Source: UBA4416 sp943362175 (GTDB lineage: Bacteria; Bacteroidota; Bacteroidia; B-17B0; Aurantibacillaceae). From it: 64,000 nt of DNA. A program made the translations under genes and the position numbers. Shown piece after piece: positions 32,508 through 41,534 of the stretch (the stretch's first letter is position 1; each line of letters opens with the position of its first letter). Where the stretch lies: contig CALRIU020000026.1 in assembly GCA_943362175.1 (NCBI GenBank), positions 1 through 64,000 of the forward strand. Direction: 5' to 3'. Under the pieces are notes generated by a model. It saw nothing but the letters and a program-made list of their open reading frames with translations. It was not told the origin of the DNA and made no database searches.

Positions 32508-35324
32508 ATGAAAAAACGTTTATTCTATTTTACCTGCTTTTCCCTCTTTGTGGCAGGTCTGCAGGCGCAGAAACTCTACAGCCTTGCTAAAGGTATCACA
32601 GAATCCGATTACATGGCAAATACGGTCATCATCAGGGTAAAACCTGCTTTTGCCGCTGTTTGCTCGGAAGGAAAAATCGATCATCCCGGCTTTAACGCCA
32701 TGGCTGCCACACTGGGAGCAGGCAATCTGCATAAGAAATTTCCGAAGGACAGATCCCCGGAGAAGGAGTTCAATGAAGCCGGGCAGCGCTTTGCCGATCT
32801 GTCATTGATCTACGAACTGAACTATTCTGCTGACGCTCCTATTGAGAAAGCCATCAGTAAGTTACTGGCATCGGGTATCCTTGTGTATGCCGAACCGCAT
32901 TTTATCCCTAAGGCGACGTATGCGCCTAACGATCCTTTGGCCAACCCTACGGATCAATACCACCTCCAGAAGATCAATGCATTTAATGCCTGGAATACCA
33001 ACCGCGGCGACTCCGCCATTGTGATTGCCATTACCGATACGGGCACCGATCCTACACACAGCGACCTTGCCAATAATATCAAACGTAATTATGCCGATGT
33101 GCCGGATGGCGTGGATAACGATGGCGACGGCTACATCGATAATTACAAGGGCTGGGACATGGGCATGAACGATAACGACCCTACCTGGGAGTTCAACAGC
33201 CACGGTGTGCATGTGTGCGGAATTGCAGGAGCCAGCGCAGATAATAACCTGGGAGGCGCCGGTGTCGGCTTCAACTGCAAGATTCTGCCGGTAAAGATCA
33301 GCGATGCCGGCGGCGCTTTGATCGCTGCATACGAAGGCATTAAATACGCTGCCGATCATGGCGCGGCCATCATCAACTGCTCCTGGGGCGGCGGCGGCGC
33401 CAGCCAGTTCGGGCAGGACATTGTGGATTATGCAACCATTAATAAAGGCTGCCTCGTAGTAGCGGCGGCGGGGAATAACGGTGTGGACGGTGATTTCTTC
33501 CCGGGCTCCTACAATTATGTGCTCGCGGTAGCCAATACCAATTCCGGCGATACCAAAAATTTCAGCTCCAACTACGGCTATTTTGTCGACGTGTGCGCGC
33601 CCGGGGAAAATATCAATTCCACCTGGCCGGGAAGCTTTTACATCACGCAAACCGGTACCTCCATGTCTTCGCCGGTAGTGGCGGGTGCAGCGGGCATCGT
33701 CAAAAAACAATTTCCGGCCTACAATGGTTTGCAGATCGGTGAGCGCCTGAAAGTAACCGCCGATAATATTTATCCTTCCAACGCTTCCTACCTCAATAAG
33801 CTGGGGAGCGGCCGAATTAATTTATTCAGGGCCATTACCGATCCGGCAACGCCGAGCGTGGTATTCAGCGACAAGCAATTCACCGATCATAACGACGATG
33901 CGTTTATTGTTGGGGATACCCTGTTCATCACCGGCAAATTCACCAATTACCTCGATCCGACAACAGCCCTGAATGTCACGGTAACGCCGCTTTCGGCGTA
34001 TGCCACTGTAGTTGATAACACGACATCATTGGGGGTGATTACGACGCTGGCCAGCAAAACCAATACGAATGATGCCTTCGCCTTTAAGCTTGGCGGGGCC
34101 ATTCCCGTGAACCAGGCCATTGATTTTGAGGTGCTGATGCAGGACGGCAGCTACTCGGCGAAACAATTCTTCAGCGTATTCATCAATGTGGATTACATCG
34201 ATATTAAGATCAACGACGTGTATACCACGGCTACCAGCAAAGGAAAAGCAGGTTACAACCAGGATGCGCAGGTGCAGGGACTGGGCTTTAAATACAAGGG
34301 CATCGACCTCCTGTATGAAGCCGGCCTGATGATCGGGAAAGATACCAACACGGTTTCGGATTGTGTGCGTGGCACGAACACCAGCGTGTCGGATGTTGAT
34401 TTCATGAACCTGAGTCGCATCGTGAGGGTATTGCCTTCTGTGACCTCTGATTTTGATACCAAAGCCAGATTCAATGATAATGCGGCCTTTACGCCGATCC
34501 CGGTAGAGGTCGAGCAGAACACCTATGCCTGGAGCTCTGCGCCTTACCGCAATTTTGTGATCTGGGAATACAACATTAAGAACACGCATGCCACGGATAC
34601 CCTGAGAAACGCTTATGCCGGCATTTTTGCCGATTGGGATATCGACGGATCGAGTTATACGCAAAACCGCAGTAATTACCATGCCGCCACCAAAATGGGG
34701 TATAGCTTTTATACAGCGGCCAATGGGAAGTATGGTGGCATTAAGTTGCTGACCGATACGGCCGCACCTAATTTCTATGCAGTAGATCATGTCGGCGGTG
34801 GCAACGGCGGACTTGACTTTGCCAATGGCGTGGATACGAAAGATAAATACAAGTCGATGAGCACACAGCGCCTGGCAGCGGGTGTAAACGGCAGCGGTAA
34901 TGACGTGATCAATGTGATGAGCACCGGCCCGCTGAAAATCGCGCCGGGTAAATCGGTGAAGGTCGCTTTTGCCATTTTGGGAGCCGACAGCCTCACGCCC
35001 CTGATCCATGCGGCCATGCAGGCCGATACGGTTTACAATAAATTGAAGCTGCCACCCGTGCAGCCCGAATCTATCGATGAGCTCAAAGATGCTTTTGTCA
35101 GGATCTTTCCTAATCCAACAAAAAACAACATCATCATTTTGCAGGAGAGATCCCTGTACACGAAGTACGAGCTGTACAGCGTCAATGGCGTCCTGGTTTC
35201 TGAAAATAAGCTGGAGCATACCCGCCAAACAGTTGATCTGACAGGCATTTCGGAAGGGATCTATTTCATCAGGCTCAACGGTCCGGACCAAACACGATTC
35301 AGTAAGATCGTCGTTATAAAATAG
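32508..35324 (+). CDS. S8 subtilisin-like protease exported by T9SS
   Basis: The 938-aa protein has a signal peptide (about 1-20, ending LQAQ), a propeptide-like segment (to about 140) and a subtilase domain. The catalytic Asp is in AITDTGTD (about 180), the His in NSHGVHVCG (about 229) and the Ser in TGTSMSSPV (about 385). Two or more beta-sandwich domains follow, then a T9SS type A sorting domain (IFPNPTKNN to the C-terminus). It is probably a cell-surface or secreted protease for nutrient or protein processing. The gene lies four bases before the MreB-like gene and 11 bases after the CoaD-like fusion, so all three may be cotranscribed. Confidence 0.92.
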   Translation: MKKRLFYFTCFSLFVAGLQAQKLYSLAKGITESDYMANTVIIRVKPAFAAVCSEGKIDHPGFNAMAATLGAGNLHKKFPKDRSPEKEFNEAGQRFADLSLIYELNYSADAPIEKAISKLLASGILVYAEPHFIPKATYAPNDPLANPTDQYHLQKINAFNAWNTNRGDSAIVIAITDTGTDPTHSDLANNIKRNYADVPDGVDNDGDGYIDNYKGWDMGMNDNDPTWEFNSHGVHVCGIAGASADNNLGGAGVGFNCKILPVKISDAGGALIAAYEGIKYAADHGAAIINCSWGGGGASQFGQDIVDYATINKGCLVVAAAGNNGVDGDFFPGSYNYVLAVANTNSGDTKNFSSNYGYFVDVCAPGENINSTWPGSFYITQTGTSMSSPVVAGAAGIVKKQFPAYNGLQIGERLKVTADNIYPSNASYLNKLGSGRINLFRAITDPATPSVVFSDKQFTDHNDDAFIVGDTLFITGKFTNYLDPTTALNVTVTPLSAYATVVDNTTSLGVITTLASKTNTNDAFAFKLGGAIPVNQAIDFEVLMQDGSYSAKQFFSVFINVDYIDIKINDVYTTATSKGKAGYNQDAQVQGLGFKYKGIDLLYEAGLMIGKDTNTVSDCVRGTNTSVSDVDFMNLSRIVRVLPSVTSDFDTKARFNDNAAFTPIPVEVEQNTYAWSSAPYRNFVIWEYNIKNTHATDTLRNAYAGIFADWDIDGSSYTQNRSNYHAATKMGYSFYTAANGKYGGIKLLTDTAAPNFYAVDHVGGGNGGLDFANGVDTKDKYKSMSTQRLAAGVNGSGNDVINVMSTGPLKIAPGKSVKVAFAILGADSLTPLIHAAMQADTVYNKLKLPPVQPESIDELKDAFVRIFPNPTKNNIIILQERSLYTKYELYSVNGVLVSENKLEHTRQTVDLTGISEGIYFIRLNGPDQTRFSKIVVIK

Positions 35325-35328
35325 GTGT

Positions 35329-36285
35329 ATGGGAATGTTTAGCTTTACTGAAACGCTGGGAGTTGATCCGGGAAGCCGTAACCTGCGCATTGTTCAAGAG
35401 GGTAAAATTATCTTTAACGAACCTTCTTTAATCGCTGTTAACAGAGAAGGAGTGGCGACGGGGATTGGTGAATCTGTTTCATCAGTTAAAGAAGATAGGG
35501 TTATTAAGCCTGTGACCTATGCAATCGATGATTTCCAGGCATTTGAAGAGCTTCTTAAAGCTGCTATCAAAAAAAGCGCTCAATCCAAATCAATACTCAA
35601 GCCTTCTTTGAAACTGTATTTTGCTATTCCTTCACATGTAACCATAGTAGAAAGGAGAGGGTACAGGGATTCCGGGGAGTTCTCAGGCGCAAAAGAACTT
35701 TTCATGATCGATCAGAGTGTTACCGCCTCGATTGGAATGGGGATTCTTTTTGACAAAAAAGATTATATCCTCGTTGATTTTGGATGTGAGAAAATTCAAA
35801 TGACTGTATTTGCAGATTCGATGCCCCTTGAATCTACTTTTTTGAGAATGGGCATGCAAAAGATCATCGACCTGGCCAAACACTTTCTGCGACGAAATCA
35901 TCAGTTGGATCTAAGGGATGAGGAAATTATTGACATGCTTGAGAAGCTCAGCCTGCCTGATGTTGCGGGGAAGCATACCGTGAAGCAACAGGAAATTGAT
36001 CCCCGAGCCATTGAAGAGGTAGTATCGCATTATTTTTTTCTGGTGAATGATGAGCTGGCAGCTTGCCTCGAGCGAATAAGCACGCATCGGAATTTTAGTA
36101 AGATTGTTCTTAATGGGGCGTACTTTACCGGCGGCGGCTCTGCAATCGAATTCATCAGAAAGCAAATTAACATAAGCAGCGATTTAAAATGTCATATCAG
36201 TAAAACGCCCTTGCTGGATACTATCAACGGGCTGGGGAAGCTCATAGCAGACCATACAGCCTATAACGCCTACATGACCCGTTGA
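35329..36285 (+). CDS. divergent MreB/actin-fold ATPase-like protein
   Basis: The 318-aa protein follows the MreB layout. Its first phosphate loop reads GVDPGSRNLRIV (11-22) where MreB has DLGTANT. The EPSLIAV strand follows, and the second phosphate loop reads VDFGCEKIQ (about 149-157) where MreB has DIGGGTT. The adenosine loop YFTGGGSAIE (about 264-273) is kept. The changed phosphate loops suggest weak or absent ATP turnover, so this is probably a second, specialised MreB-type protein rather than the main cell-shape protein. Base composition is somewhat more AT-rich than the flanking genes. It is tightly linked to the T9SS protease, an unusual pairing. Confidence 0.72.
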   Translation: MGMFSFTETLGVDPGSRNLRIVQEGKIIFNEPSLIAVNREGVATGIGESVSSVKEDRVIKPVTYAIDDFQAFEELLKAAIKKSAQSKSILKPSLKLYFAIPSHVTIVERRGYRDSGEFSGAKELFMIDQSVTASIGMGILFDKKDYILVDFGCEKIQMTVFADSMPLESTFLRMGMQKIIDLAKHFLRRNHQLDLRDEEIIDMLEKLSLPDVAGKHTVKQQEIDPRAIEEVVSHYFFLVNDELAACLERISTHRNFSKIVLNGAYFTGGGSAIEFIRKQINISSDLKCHISKTPLLDTINGLGKLIADHTAYNAYMTR

Positions 36286-36304
36286 TCGCACAATTATACA
36301 AAAT

Positions 36305-36775
36305 ATGAAAACCACTTTTTGTATAATCCTGCTTTGTGTGACAGCGGGCATTTGCTATGCGCAGCCTAAGGATACACTCATTCATAAAAGACATTACACG
36401 GCTCGTGCTTATTATTCGGATTTCACCGATGATGTGAAGTTGGGGGCAATCGGACCTGAGAGCCTATTTTATCTGGGGAATTATGAAAACGGACTAAAGA
36501 CCGGGCATTGGCGTTATTACTACCCTACAGGCTTAGTATTGGCGGAAGGCCATTATGAGAAAGGCGCTAAAGCCGGAAAATGGAAATATTACGATACCAG
36601 CGGGGCCATTCATCACATGGTTGGATTTTCTCCGAAAGATACCTCAACTGAAAAAATCATTGTTAATCCCACAGGCTTCCCGGAGCTCCACGATTATATC
36701 CACACTAAAAATGTGCAGTACCATTTGGTAAACGGAAGGCGCCCTCCCGGCCAGCCTACCCTCATCCTGGATTAA
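36305..36775 (+). CDS. secreted MORN-repeat protein
   Basis: The 156-aa product has a signal peptide (ending CYAQ) and two MORN_2 units, YENGLKTGHWRYYYPTG and YEKGAKAGKWKYYDTSG, in the middle. Such repeats occur in YwqK-like and many Bacteroidota surface proteins. No enzymatic motif is seen. It starts 20 bases after the MreB-like gene and probably ends the operon. Confidence 0.75.
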   Translation: MKTTFCIILLCVTAGICYAQPKDTLIHKRHYTARAYYSDFTDDVKLGAIGPESLFYLGNYENGLKTGHWRYYYPTGLVLAEGHYEKGAKAGKWKYYDTSGAIHHMVGFSPKDTSTEKIIVNPTGFPELHDYIHTKNVQYHLVNGRRPPGQPTLILD

Positions 36776-36847
36776 GCAGAAGCCCGAATATTCCGGGAAC
36801 TATCCTTCCAAAATTTCCCTATATTTACCCTTTATTTTTTTTGACAC

Positions 36848-38203
36848 ATGGAATTAAATGCATTAACGGCTATTTCGCCGGTTGACGGGCGCTACAGGAG
36901 AGTAACCAACGAGCTGGCGGCTTATTTTTCGGAATTCGGGTTGATCCGCTACCGCGTACAGGTAGAGATCGATTACTTTATTTTGCTCTCGCAGCAAGGC
37001 CTGCCGCAATTACCGGAGCTGAGCGCTACGCAGATCGACGCACTGAAAGCGGTTTATAAACACTTTTCCTTTGCCGATGCAGAAACCATTAAGGAAACGG
37101 AGAAGACCACCAACCACGACGTAAAAGCCGTGGAATACTTCATCAAGGAAACACTAAAAGCGCAGGGCCTGGAAGCTTACCTGGAGTTTGTACACTTCGG
37201 CTTAACCTCGCAGGACATTAATAATACCTCCATTCCTTTGTCACTGAAGCAAGCGAATGCTGAGGTGGTATTGCCCAATTTAAATACAGTGACGGAGAAG
37301 CTGATCACCTTGTCCCGGGAGTGGAAAGATGTTTCCCTGCTCGCACGTACCCATGGCCAGCCGGCCTCGCCGACTCGCCTGGGCAAAGAGTTCTACGTGT
37401 TTGTAGAACGTTTGCAGGCCCAGATCAATCAATTAAATGCCGTTCCCTTCTCTGCCAAGTTTGGCGGCGCTACCGGGAATTTCAATGCCCATTATGTGGC
37501 TTACCCGAAGCATGACTGGATCGCTTTCGGAAATGAATTTGTGAACCAGACCTTAGGCTTAAGCCGCAGCCAGTTTACCACGCAGATTGAGCACTATGAT
37601 AATATTGCCGCCTACTGCGATGCCCTCAAACGGATCAATACCATCCTTCTGGACCTGTGCCGCGATGTGTGGACCTACGTGAGCATGGATTATTTCAAGC
37701 AAAAGCTGAAAGCCGGAGAGATCGGCTCTTCCGCCATGCCGCATAAAGTAAACCCGATCGACTTCGAAAATGCCGAAGGGAATCTAGGCATAGCCAATGC
37801 CATCCTGGAGCACCTGTCGGCCAAGCTACCGGTTTCACGCCTGCAGCGCGACCTTACAGATAGTACGGTGCTGAGGAATATCGGTGTGCCTCTTGCCCAT
37901 GTGCTGATTGCTTACAAAAGCATTTTAAAAGGATTGGATAAGCTGATCCTTAATGAAGAGATCTTCAACCGCGACCTGGAAAACAACTGGGCCGTGGTGG
38001 CAGAGGCCGTGCAGACCATTTTGCGCCGTGAAGGTTATCCAAAGCCTTACGAAGCCCTGAAAGACCTGACCCGCACTAACAGCGTAATTACCAAAGAATC
38101 TATGCATGAATTCATCAGGGGATTGCATGTCAGTGAAGCCGTGAAACAAGAATTGCTGCAGATCACGCCGCAAAACTTTACGGGAAGAAACCCCGGCTTC
38201 TGA
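36848..38203 (+). CDS. purB: adenylosuccinate lyase
   Basis: PurB splits SAICAR to AICAR and adenylosuccinate to AMP in purine synthesis. The 451-aa length is normal for the short (bacterial class) form. Visible are DGRY near the N-terminus, ARTHGQPASPT (about 164-174) with the catalytic His, and the signature SSAMPHKVNPIDFEN (about 294-308) with the catalytic Ser loop. The N-terminal ISPVDGRY agrees. It is a single gene, probably with its own promoter in the 72-base gap upstream (TATATTTA at 36830). Confidence 0.95.
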   Translation: MELNALTAISPVDGRYRRVTNELAAYFSEFGLIRYRVQVEIDYFILLSQQGLPQLPELSATQIDALKAVYKHFSFADAETIKETEKTTNHDVKAVEYFIKETLKAQGLEAYLEFVHFGLTSQDINNTSIPLSLKQANAEVVLPNLNTVTEKLITLSREWKDVSLLARTHGQPASPTRLGKEFYVFVERLQAQINQLNAVPFSAKFGGATGNFNAHYVAYPKHDWIAFGNEFVNQTLGLSRSQFTTQIEHYDNIAAYCDALKRINTILLDLCRDVWTYVSMDYFKQKLKAGEIGSSAMPHKVNPIDFENAEGNLGIANAILEHLSAKLPVSRLQRDLTDSTVLRNIGVPLAHVLIAYKSILKGLDKLILNEEIFNRDLENNWAVVAEAVQTILRREGYPKPYEALKDLTRTNSVITKESMHEFIRGLHVSEAVKQELLQITPQNFTGRNPGF

Positions 38204-38251
38204 TTTTTGGAGTTATTTCCCCTGCCTGAGGGAAGCAAAGCCGTTTTAGGT

Positions 38252-38293
38252 ACCGGTCCTGCCTGAGAGTCGGGCCGGTGAATTGCTTTTTTT
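38252..38293 (+). terminator. possible terminator after purB
   Basis: ACCGG (38252-38256) and CCGGT (38275-38279) can pair, with an imperfect extension, and seven T follow at 38287-38293. The loop is long, so the support is moderate. Confidence 0.4.
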
Positions 38294-38300
38294 GCAAAAT

Positions 38301-38316
38301 CGGGTATTTCTACCTG
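38301..38316 (+). promoter_or_regulatory. palindromic box upstream of tail-collar gene 1
   Basis: CGGGTATTTCTACCTG contains the inverted pair GGTA/TACC around TTTC and lies 88 bases before the ATG. The identical 16-mer occurs before tail-collar gene 2 (39072). Both are followed by a variant of TATTTxGxCTAATATTG. A dimeric regulator binding here is plausible. Confidence 0.5.
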
Positions 38317-38388
38317 TTTTTCGGACGTGTTATTTAGACTAATATTGGGCAAAAAACTAGTATTAACCCCCTATTAATTTAAAACATC

Positions 38389-38943
38389 ATGGATGAGTAC
38401 ATTGGAATTATCAAAATCTTTGGAGGAAACTTCGCGCCGAGAGGCTGGTTTGCATGCAACGGACAATTATTATCCATTGCACAATACAGCGCATTATTCT
38501 CACTTTTAGGAACCACTTACGGCGGCGACGGCGTAACAACCTTTGCTTTACCAAACCTGCAAAGCCGCGCACCAATCGGTATGGGACAAGGTCCAGGCCT
38601 TAGCTACCGCGCCCAGGGACAAGTGGGTGGAAGCGAAAACAACACCCTGATCCTGCCTAACATTCCTCCGCACAATCACCCGGCAAGCCTATTGGTGAAC
38701 AACACGGATGCTTCACAAGGAGTACCTACAGTGGGGACGAGCATTGCCACTCCGGGAACGCTTGCCGGCAGGACCTTTACAGCAACCTTAGGTTACAATA
38801 CGGCCACACCTAATACAGCTTTAAACCAGGCTTCGGTTGTAACTGCGCCGGTAGGACAGGGACTGCCTGTAAACAATATGCAGCCTTTTATCGCCATGAA
38901 CTACATTATCTGCTGGTCGGGCATTTATCCGTCAAGGCCGTAA
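38389..38943 (+). CDS. tail-collar domain protein (MdpB-like), copy 1
   Basis: The 184-aa protein starts MDEYIGIIKIFGGNFAPRGW and contains CNGQLLSIAQYSALFSLLGT, the collar-domain signature, and HNHPASLLV in the middle. The C-terminus ends YPSRP. Relatives are called phage tail collar or microcystin-dependent (Mdp) proteins, but they occur as stand-alone chromosomal genes in Bacteroidota, with no other phage genes here. No signal peptide is present. Biological role unknown; the fold is known from phage fibres, so a self-assembling fibre or adhesin is possible (inference). Two further copies follow. Confidence 0.85.
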   Translation: MDEYIGIIKIFGGNFAPRGWFACNGQLLSIAQYSALFSLLGTTYGGDGVTTFALPNLQSRAPIGMGQGPGLSYRAQGQVGGSENNTLILPNIPPHNHPASLLVNNTDASQGVPTVGTSIATPGTLAGRTFTATLGYNTATPNTALNQASVVTAPVGQGLPVNNMQPFIAMNYIICWSGIYPSRP

Positions 38944-39071
38944 TTGAAGAACCGCTTAGCGAATCGGGATTCTGACGTTTGACGGCTTTCCGGTTTTGTG
39001 CGAGTGGCATGGCTTTGTGTTTTATCTGTTTGATTATTAATTTTTTAGCCTAATAGTTGTCCTTTGTAAAT

Positions 39072-39087
39072 CGGGTATTTCTACCTG
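39072..39087 (+). promoter_or_regulatory. palindromic box upstream of tail-collar gene 2
   Basis: This is a second exact copy of CGGGTATTTCTACCTG, 91 bases before the ATG at 39163. Gene 3 has no clear copy in its shorter 123-base leader but keeps a degenerate version of the following GCTAACATTG block (about 39787). Confidence 0.5.
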
Positions 39088-39162
39088 TTTTTTATCAATG
39101 CTATTTGGGCTAATATTGAAACAACTAAACCTTTTTTATTAACCCCCAAAATCAAAAAAATC

Positions 39163-39717
39163 ATGGATGAGTACATGGGAATGATTAAAATTTTTGCCGG
39201 AAACTTCGCACCGACAGGTTGGCTGATGTGCAACGGACAATTATTATCTATTGCGCAAAACAGCGCTTTATTTTCACTTTTAGGAACTACTTATGGCGGC
39301 GACGGTGTGACAACCTTTGCTTTGCCTAATTTTCAAAGCCGTGTGCCGATTGGTATGGGGCAAGGCCCGGGTCTTAGCTACCGCAGCCAGGGCGAATTGT
39401 CGGGAACGGAAAACAATACATTGAACATCACGAACATTCCTCCGCACAATCACCCGGCAAGCTTATTGGTAAACAATACCGACTCAGCACAGGGCGCTGC
39501 CACACCAGGGGCGAGCCTTGCCACACCGGGCACTCTCAGTGGCAGGACCTTTACGGCAACCTTAGGCTACAATACGGCAACGCCTAATACGGCTTTAAAC
39601 CAGGCTTCGGTAGTAACGGCGCCGGTAGGGCAGGGCCTGCCCGTAAACAATATGCAGCCGTATATTGCCATGAATTATATCATTTGTACGCAAGGGCTTT
39701 ATCCATCCAGGCCATAA
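39163..39717 (+). CDS. tail-collar domain protein (MdpB-like), copy 2
   Basis: It is the same length as copy 1 (184 aa) and nearly identical outside three variable spots: the first 25 residues (APTGWLMCNG), the HNHPASLLVNNTDSAQGAA region, and the end (TQGLYPSRP). The block ATPGTLSGRTFTATLGYN is shared exactly with copy 3 but differs by one residue from copy 1. A separate upstream box implies its own promoter. The function is unknown, as for copy 1. Confidence 0.85.
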   Translation: MDEYMGMIKIFAGNFAPTGWLMCNGQLLSIAQNSALFSLLGTTYGGDGVTTFALPNFQSRVPIGMGQGPGLSYRSQGELSGTENNTLNITNIPPHNHPASLLVNNTDSAQGAATPGASLATPGTLSGRTFTATLGYNTATPNTALNQASVVTAPVGQGLPVNNMQPYIAMNYIICTQGLYPSRP

Positions 39718-39840
39718 GGCTTTTGGATCCGGCTTCGGACGGTTCTTTACATCGTATGTTTTGCCGGTCTTCAGCCAACCCGTTTAGCTAACATTGAAAT
39801 AATTTGAATCTTTTATTAATCCTTAAAATCAAAAAACATC

Positions 39841-40395
39841 ATGGACGAGTACATTGGAATTATCAAAATCTTCGCAGGAAACTTTGCGCCACGCGGTTGG
39901 GCTATGTGTAACGGACAGTTATTGCCGATCTCACAATACAGCGCGGTATTTTCTCTTTTAGGAACTACTTACGGTGGTGACGGCATCTCAACATTTGCTT
40001 TGCCAAACCTGCAAAGCCGCGCGCCGATCGGTATGGGACAAGGCCCCGGACTGAGTTACCGCACACAGGGCGAAGTAGCAGGAACGGAAAGCAACACGCT
40101 GTTGATCTCTAACATTCCTCCGCACAACCACCCTGCTACCTTATCGGTTAACAACACCGATGCCGGACAAGGTGTACCTACAGTGGGTGCGAGCCTTGCC
40201 ACACCGGGCACTCTCAGTGGCAGAACGTTTACAGCAACCTTAGGTTACAATACGGCCACGCCTAACACGGCTTTAAACCAGGCTTCGGTGACGACAGCGC
40301 CAATCGGACAAGGTTTGCCTGTCAATAACATGCAGCCCTTCATCGCGATGAACTATATCATCTGCCTGGAAGGCATTTACCCGTCCAGGCCATAA
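39841..40395 (+). CDS. tail-collar domain protein (MdpB-like), copy 3
   Basis: This 184-aa copy resembles copy 1 near the start (APRGWAMCNG) and copy 2 in the GASLATPGTLSGRTF region, where the DNA is almost identical. It has its own changes (ATLSVNNTDAGQG, VTTAPIGQG, CLEGIYPSRP). The mosaic pattern suggests gene conversion between copies. It ends 28 bases before the convergent methyltransferase stop, with a shared bidirectional terminator. Confidence 0.85.
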   Translation: MDEYIGIIKIFAGNFAPRGWAMCNGQLLPISQYSAVFSLLGTTYGGDGISTFALPNLQSRAPIGMGQGPGLSYRTQGEVAGTESNTLLISNIPPHNHPATLSVNNTDAGQGVPTVGASLATPGTLSGRTFTATLGYNTATPNTALNQASVTTAPIGQGLPVNNMQPFIAMNYIICLEGIYPSRP

Positions 40396-40401
40396 GGTAA
40401 A

Positions 40402-40447
40402 AAAGCAAAGGGCAAAAGAATGGTTAGATCTTTTGCCCTTTTGCTTT
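40402..40447. terminator. bidirectional terminator between tail-collar gene 3 and the methyltransferase
   Basis: AAAGCAAAGGGCAAAAGA (40402-40419) pairs with TCTTTTGCCCTTTTGCTTT (40429-40447) with a single bulge. The stop codon of the minus-strand gene lies in the loop. Confidence 0.75.
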
Positions 40448-41449
40448 ATAGGACCATTGAGGTACATCGTTAAAATCATAGACCAGTGCTGCATGCGTGT
40501 ATCCCTGCAAATTATACAAGGAAACAACACAATAAGGATTGGTAATAGAAGACTCCGCTGAATGCAGGATCACCTCACCGAAGATGCGGAGGTGAGTATG
40601 AATGCAAAGATCGGGAGTTGTCGAAAAGTCAGTTGGCAATTCATAGAGTTTGCTTTCAAAGATGCCGGGAGAGCTATTGGCCCGGTAAAAATCGAGTTCT
40701 TTATTTATTGAAAACAAAGCACCCACATGGACGCGGTGTGCGTATGGCAAGCGGTTGGGATATTGATCCGTACTTTTCAGGTAAGGCTCTTCCCCATGAA
40801 AGGTATATACCAGGTCGAGGTTGATCTCTTCCGGAATAAGAATGCCTCCTTGTTGAAGCTGTGGTGCCAGGTTCTGTGTAATAGACACCTGTGGCTCACG
40901 GATCAGGGCATAGAACATGGTTTCGGATACGACCAGGTGAAGCGGCCTGGATTCAGGCGATTGGTAACGAATCGCATCCGCCTGTTGCATGCGCACATGG
41001 TAGTCTTCGAGTCCTGCTGCCGATAAAATCCCGGCAACCGAACGCAGCGAGTCTGTATTGATATCCAGGAGCAGCACATCGAGTTCATCGGTTGTAAACA
41101 AAGGTAATAAGGGCAGGATGAGGGTGGCGTAAGGGCCACAGCCGGCATACAGGATGTTGAGCTTCTGCCCCGGAAAGCGCCTGAGAAGTTCACGGAGAGC
41201 CAGGTGAGTCCCTTTCAGGAACCTGGCCGTACGGATGAACTCATCCAGGCAAATGGCGGCATCATAAGAAGAAAGAGCAATGCCGCCTTGGAGCAACACT
41301 TCATTTCCCTTTTCCTGTTGCGAGTGACTTTGATCGCCGGGAACAAAGCGGGAGTAAAAGGCCGATAAGTGGCGTACCGCCTCAATCTCCTGATCGATTC
41401 CCGATGAATGAAGGATCCGGGTTGTAATATCAGCTAATGATTCTTTCAT
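40424..41449 (-). CDS. SAM-dependent methyltransferase-like protein
   Basis: Motif I of a class I methyltransferase is ILYAGCGPYATL (residues 99-110), followed by VLLLDINTDSL (about 125-135) with the acidic residue that holds the ribose of SAM. The N-terminal 70 residues are a helical cap. The C-terminal 120 residues are a beta-rich domain, as in PRMT-type or SAM-binding proteins of unknown substrate. The frame is open to 41548, but the first 33 codons are hydrophobic and lie in the divergent promoter, so ATG 41449 is chosen. It sits between the tail-collar genes (convergent) and the SprB giant (divergent, 85 bases). Confidence 0.7.
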   Translation of the reverse strand: MKESLADITTRILHSSGIDQEIEAVRHLSAFYSRFVPGDQSHSQQEKGNEVLLQGGIALSSYDAAICLDEFIRTARFLKGTHLALRELLRRFPGQKLNILYAGCGPYATLILPLLPLFTTDELDVLLLDINTDSLRSVAGILSAAGLEDYHVRMQQADAIRYQSPESRPLHLVVSETMFYALIREPQVSITQNLAPQLQQGGILIPEEINLDLVYTFHGEEPYLKSTDQYPNRLPYAHRVHVGALFSINKELDFYRANSSPGIFESKLYELPTDFSTTPDLCIHTHLRIFGEVILHSAESSITNPYCVVSLYNLQGYTHAALVYDFNDVPQWSYKAKGQKI

Positions 41450-41503
41450 ACTATTTTTAAAAAAGCAAAGGAAAAAAATAAAATGAATATATATTAAATA
41501 ATC

Positions 41504-41511
41504 TATCTTTG
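41504..41511 (+). promoter_or_regulatory. -7 element of the SprB-repeat giant gene
   Basis: TATCTTTG is a perfect TAnnTTTG match 23 bases before the ATG at 41535. No TTG is seen at the usual distance upstream, so an activator may be needed. Confidence 0.55.
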
Positions 41512-41534
41512 GTCTATAATAAAAACCCCTTCGA

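Noticed and set aside
34026..35390. Long minus-strand frame of 454 codons inside the subtilase gene
   Set aside because: The opposite strand codes the end of a clear subtilase and its sorting domain. The shadow has no signal or domain.
38389..40395. Prophage remnant on account of tail-collar domains
   Set aside because: There is no integrase, capsid, portal, terminase or lysis gene nearby, and such collar proteins are common as free chromosomal genes.
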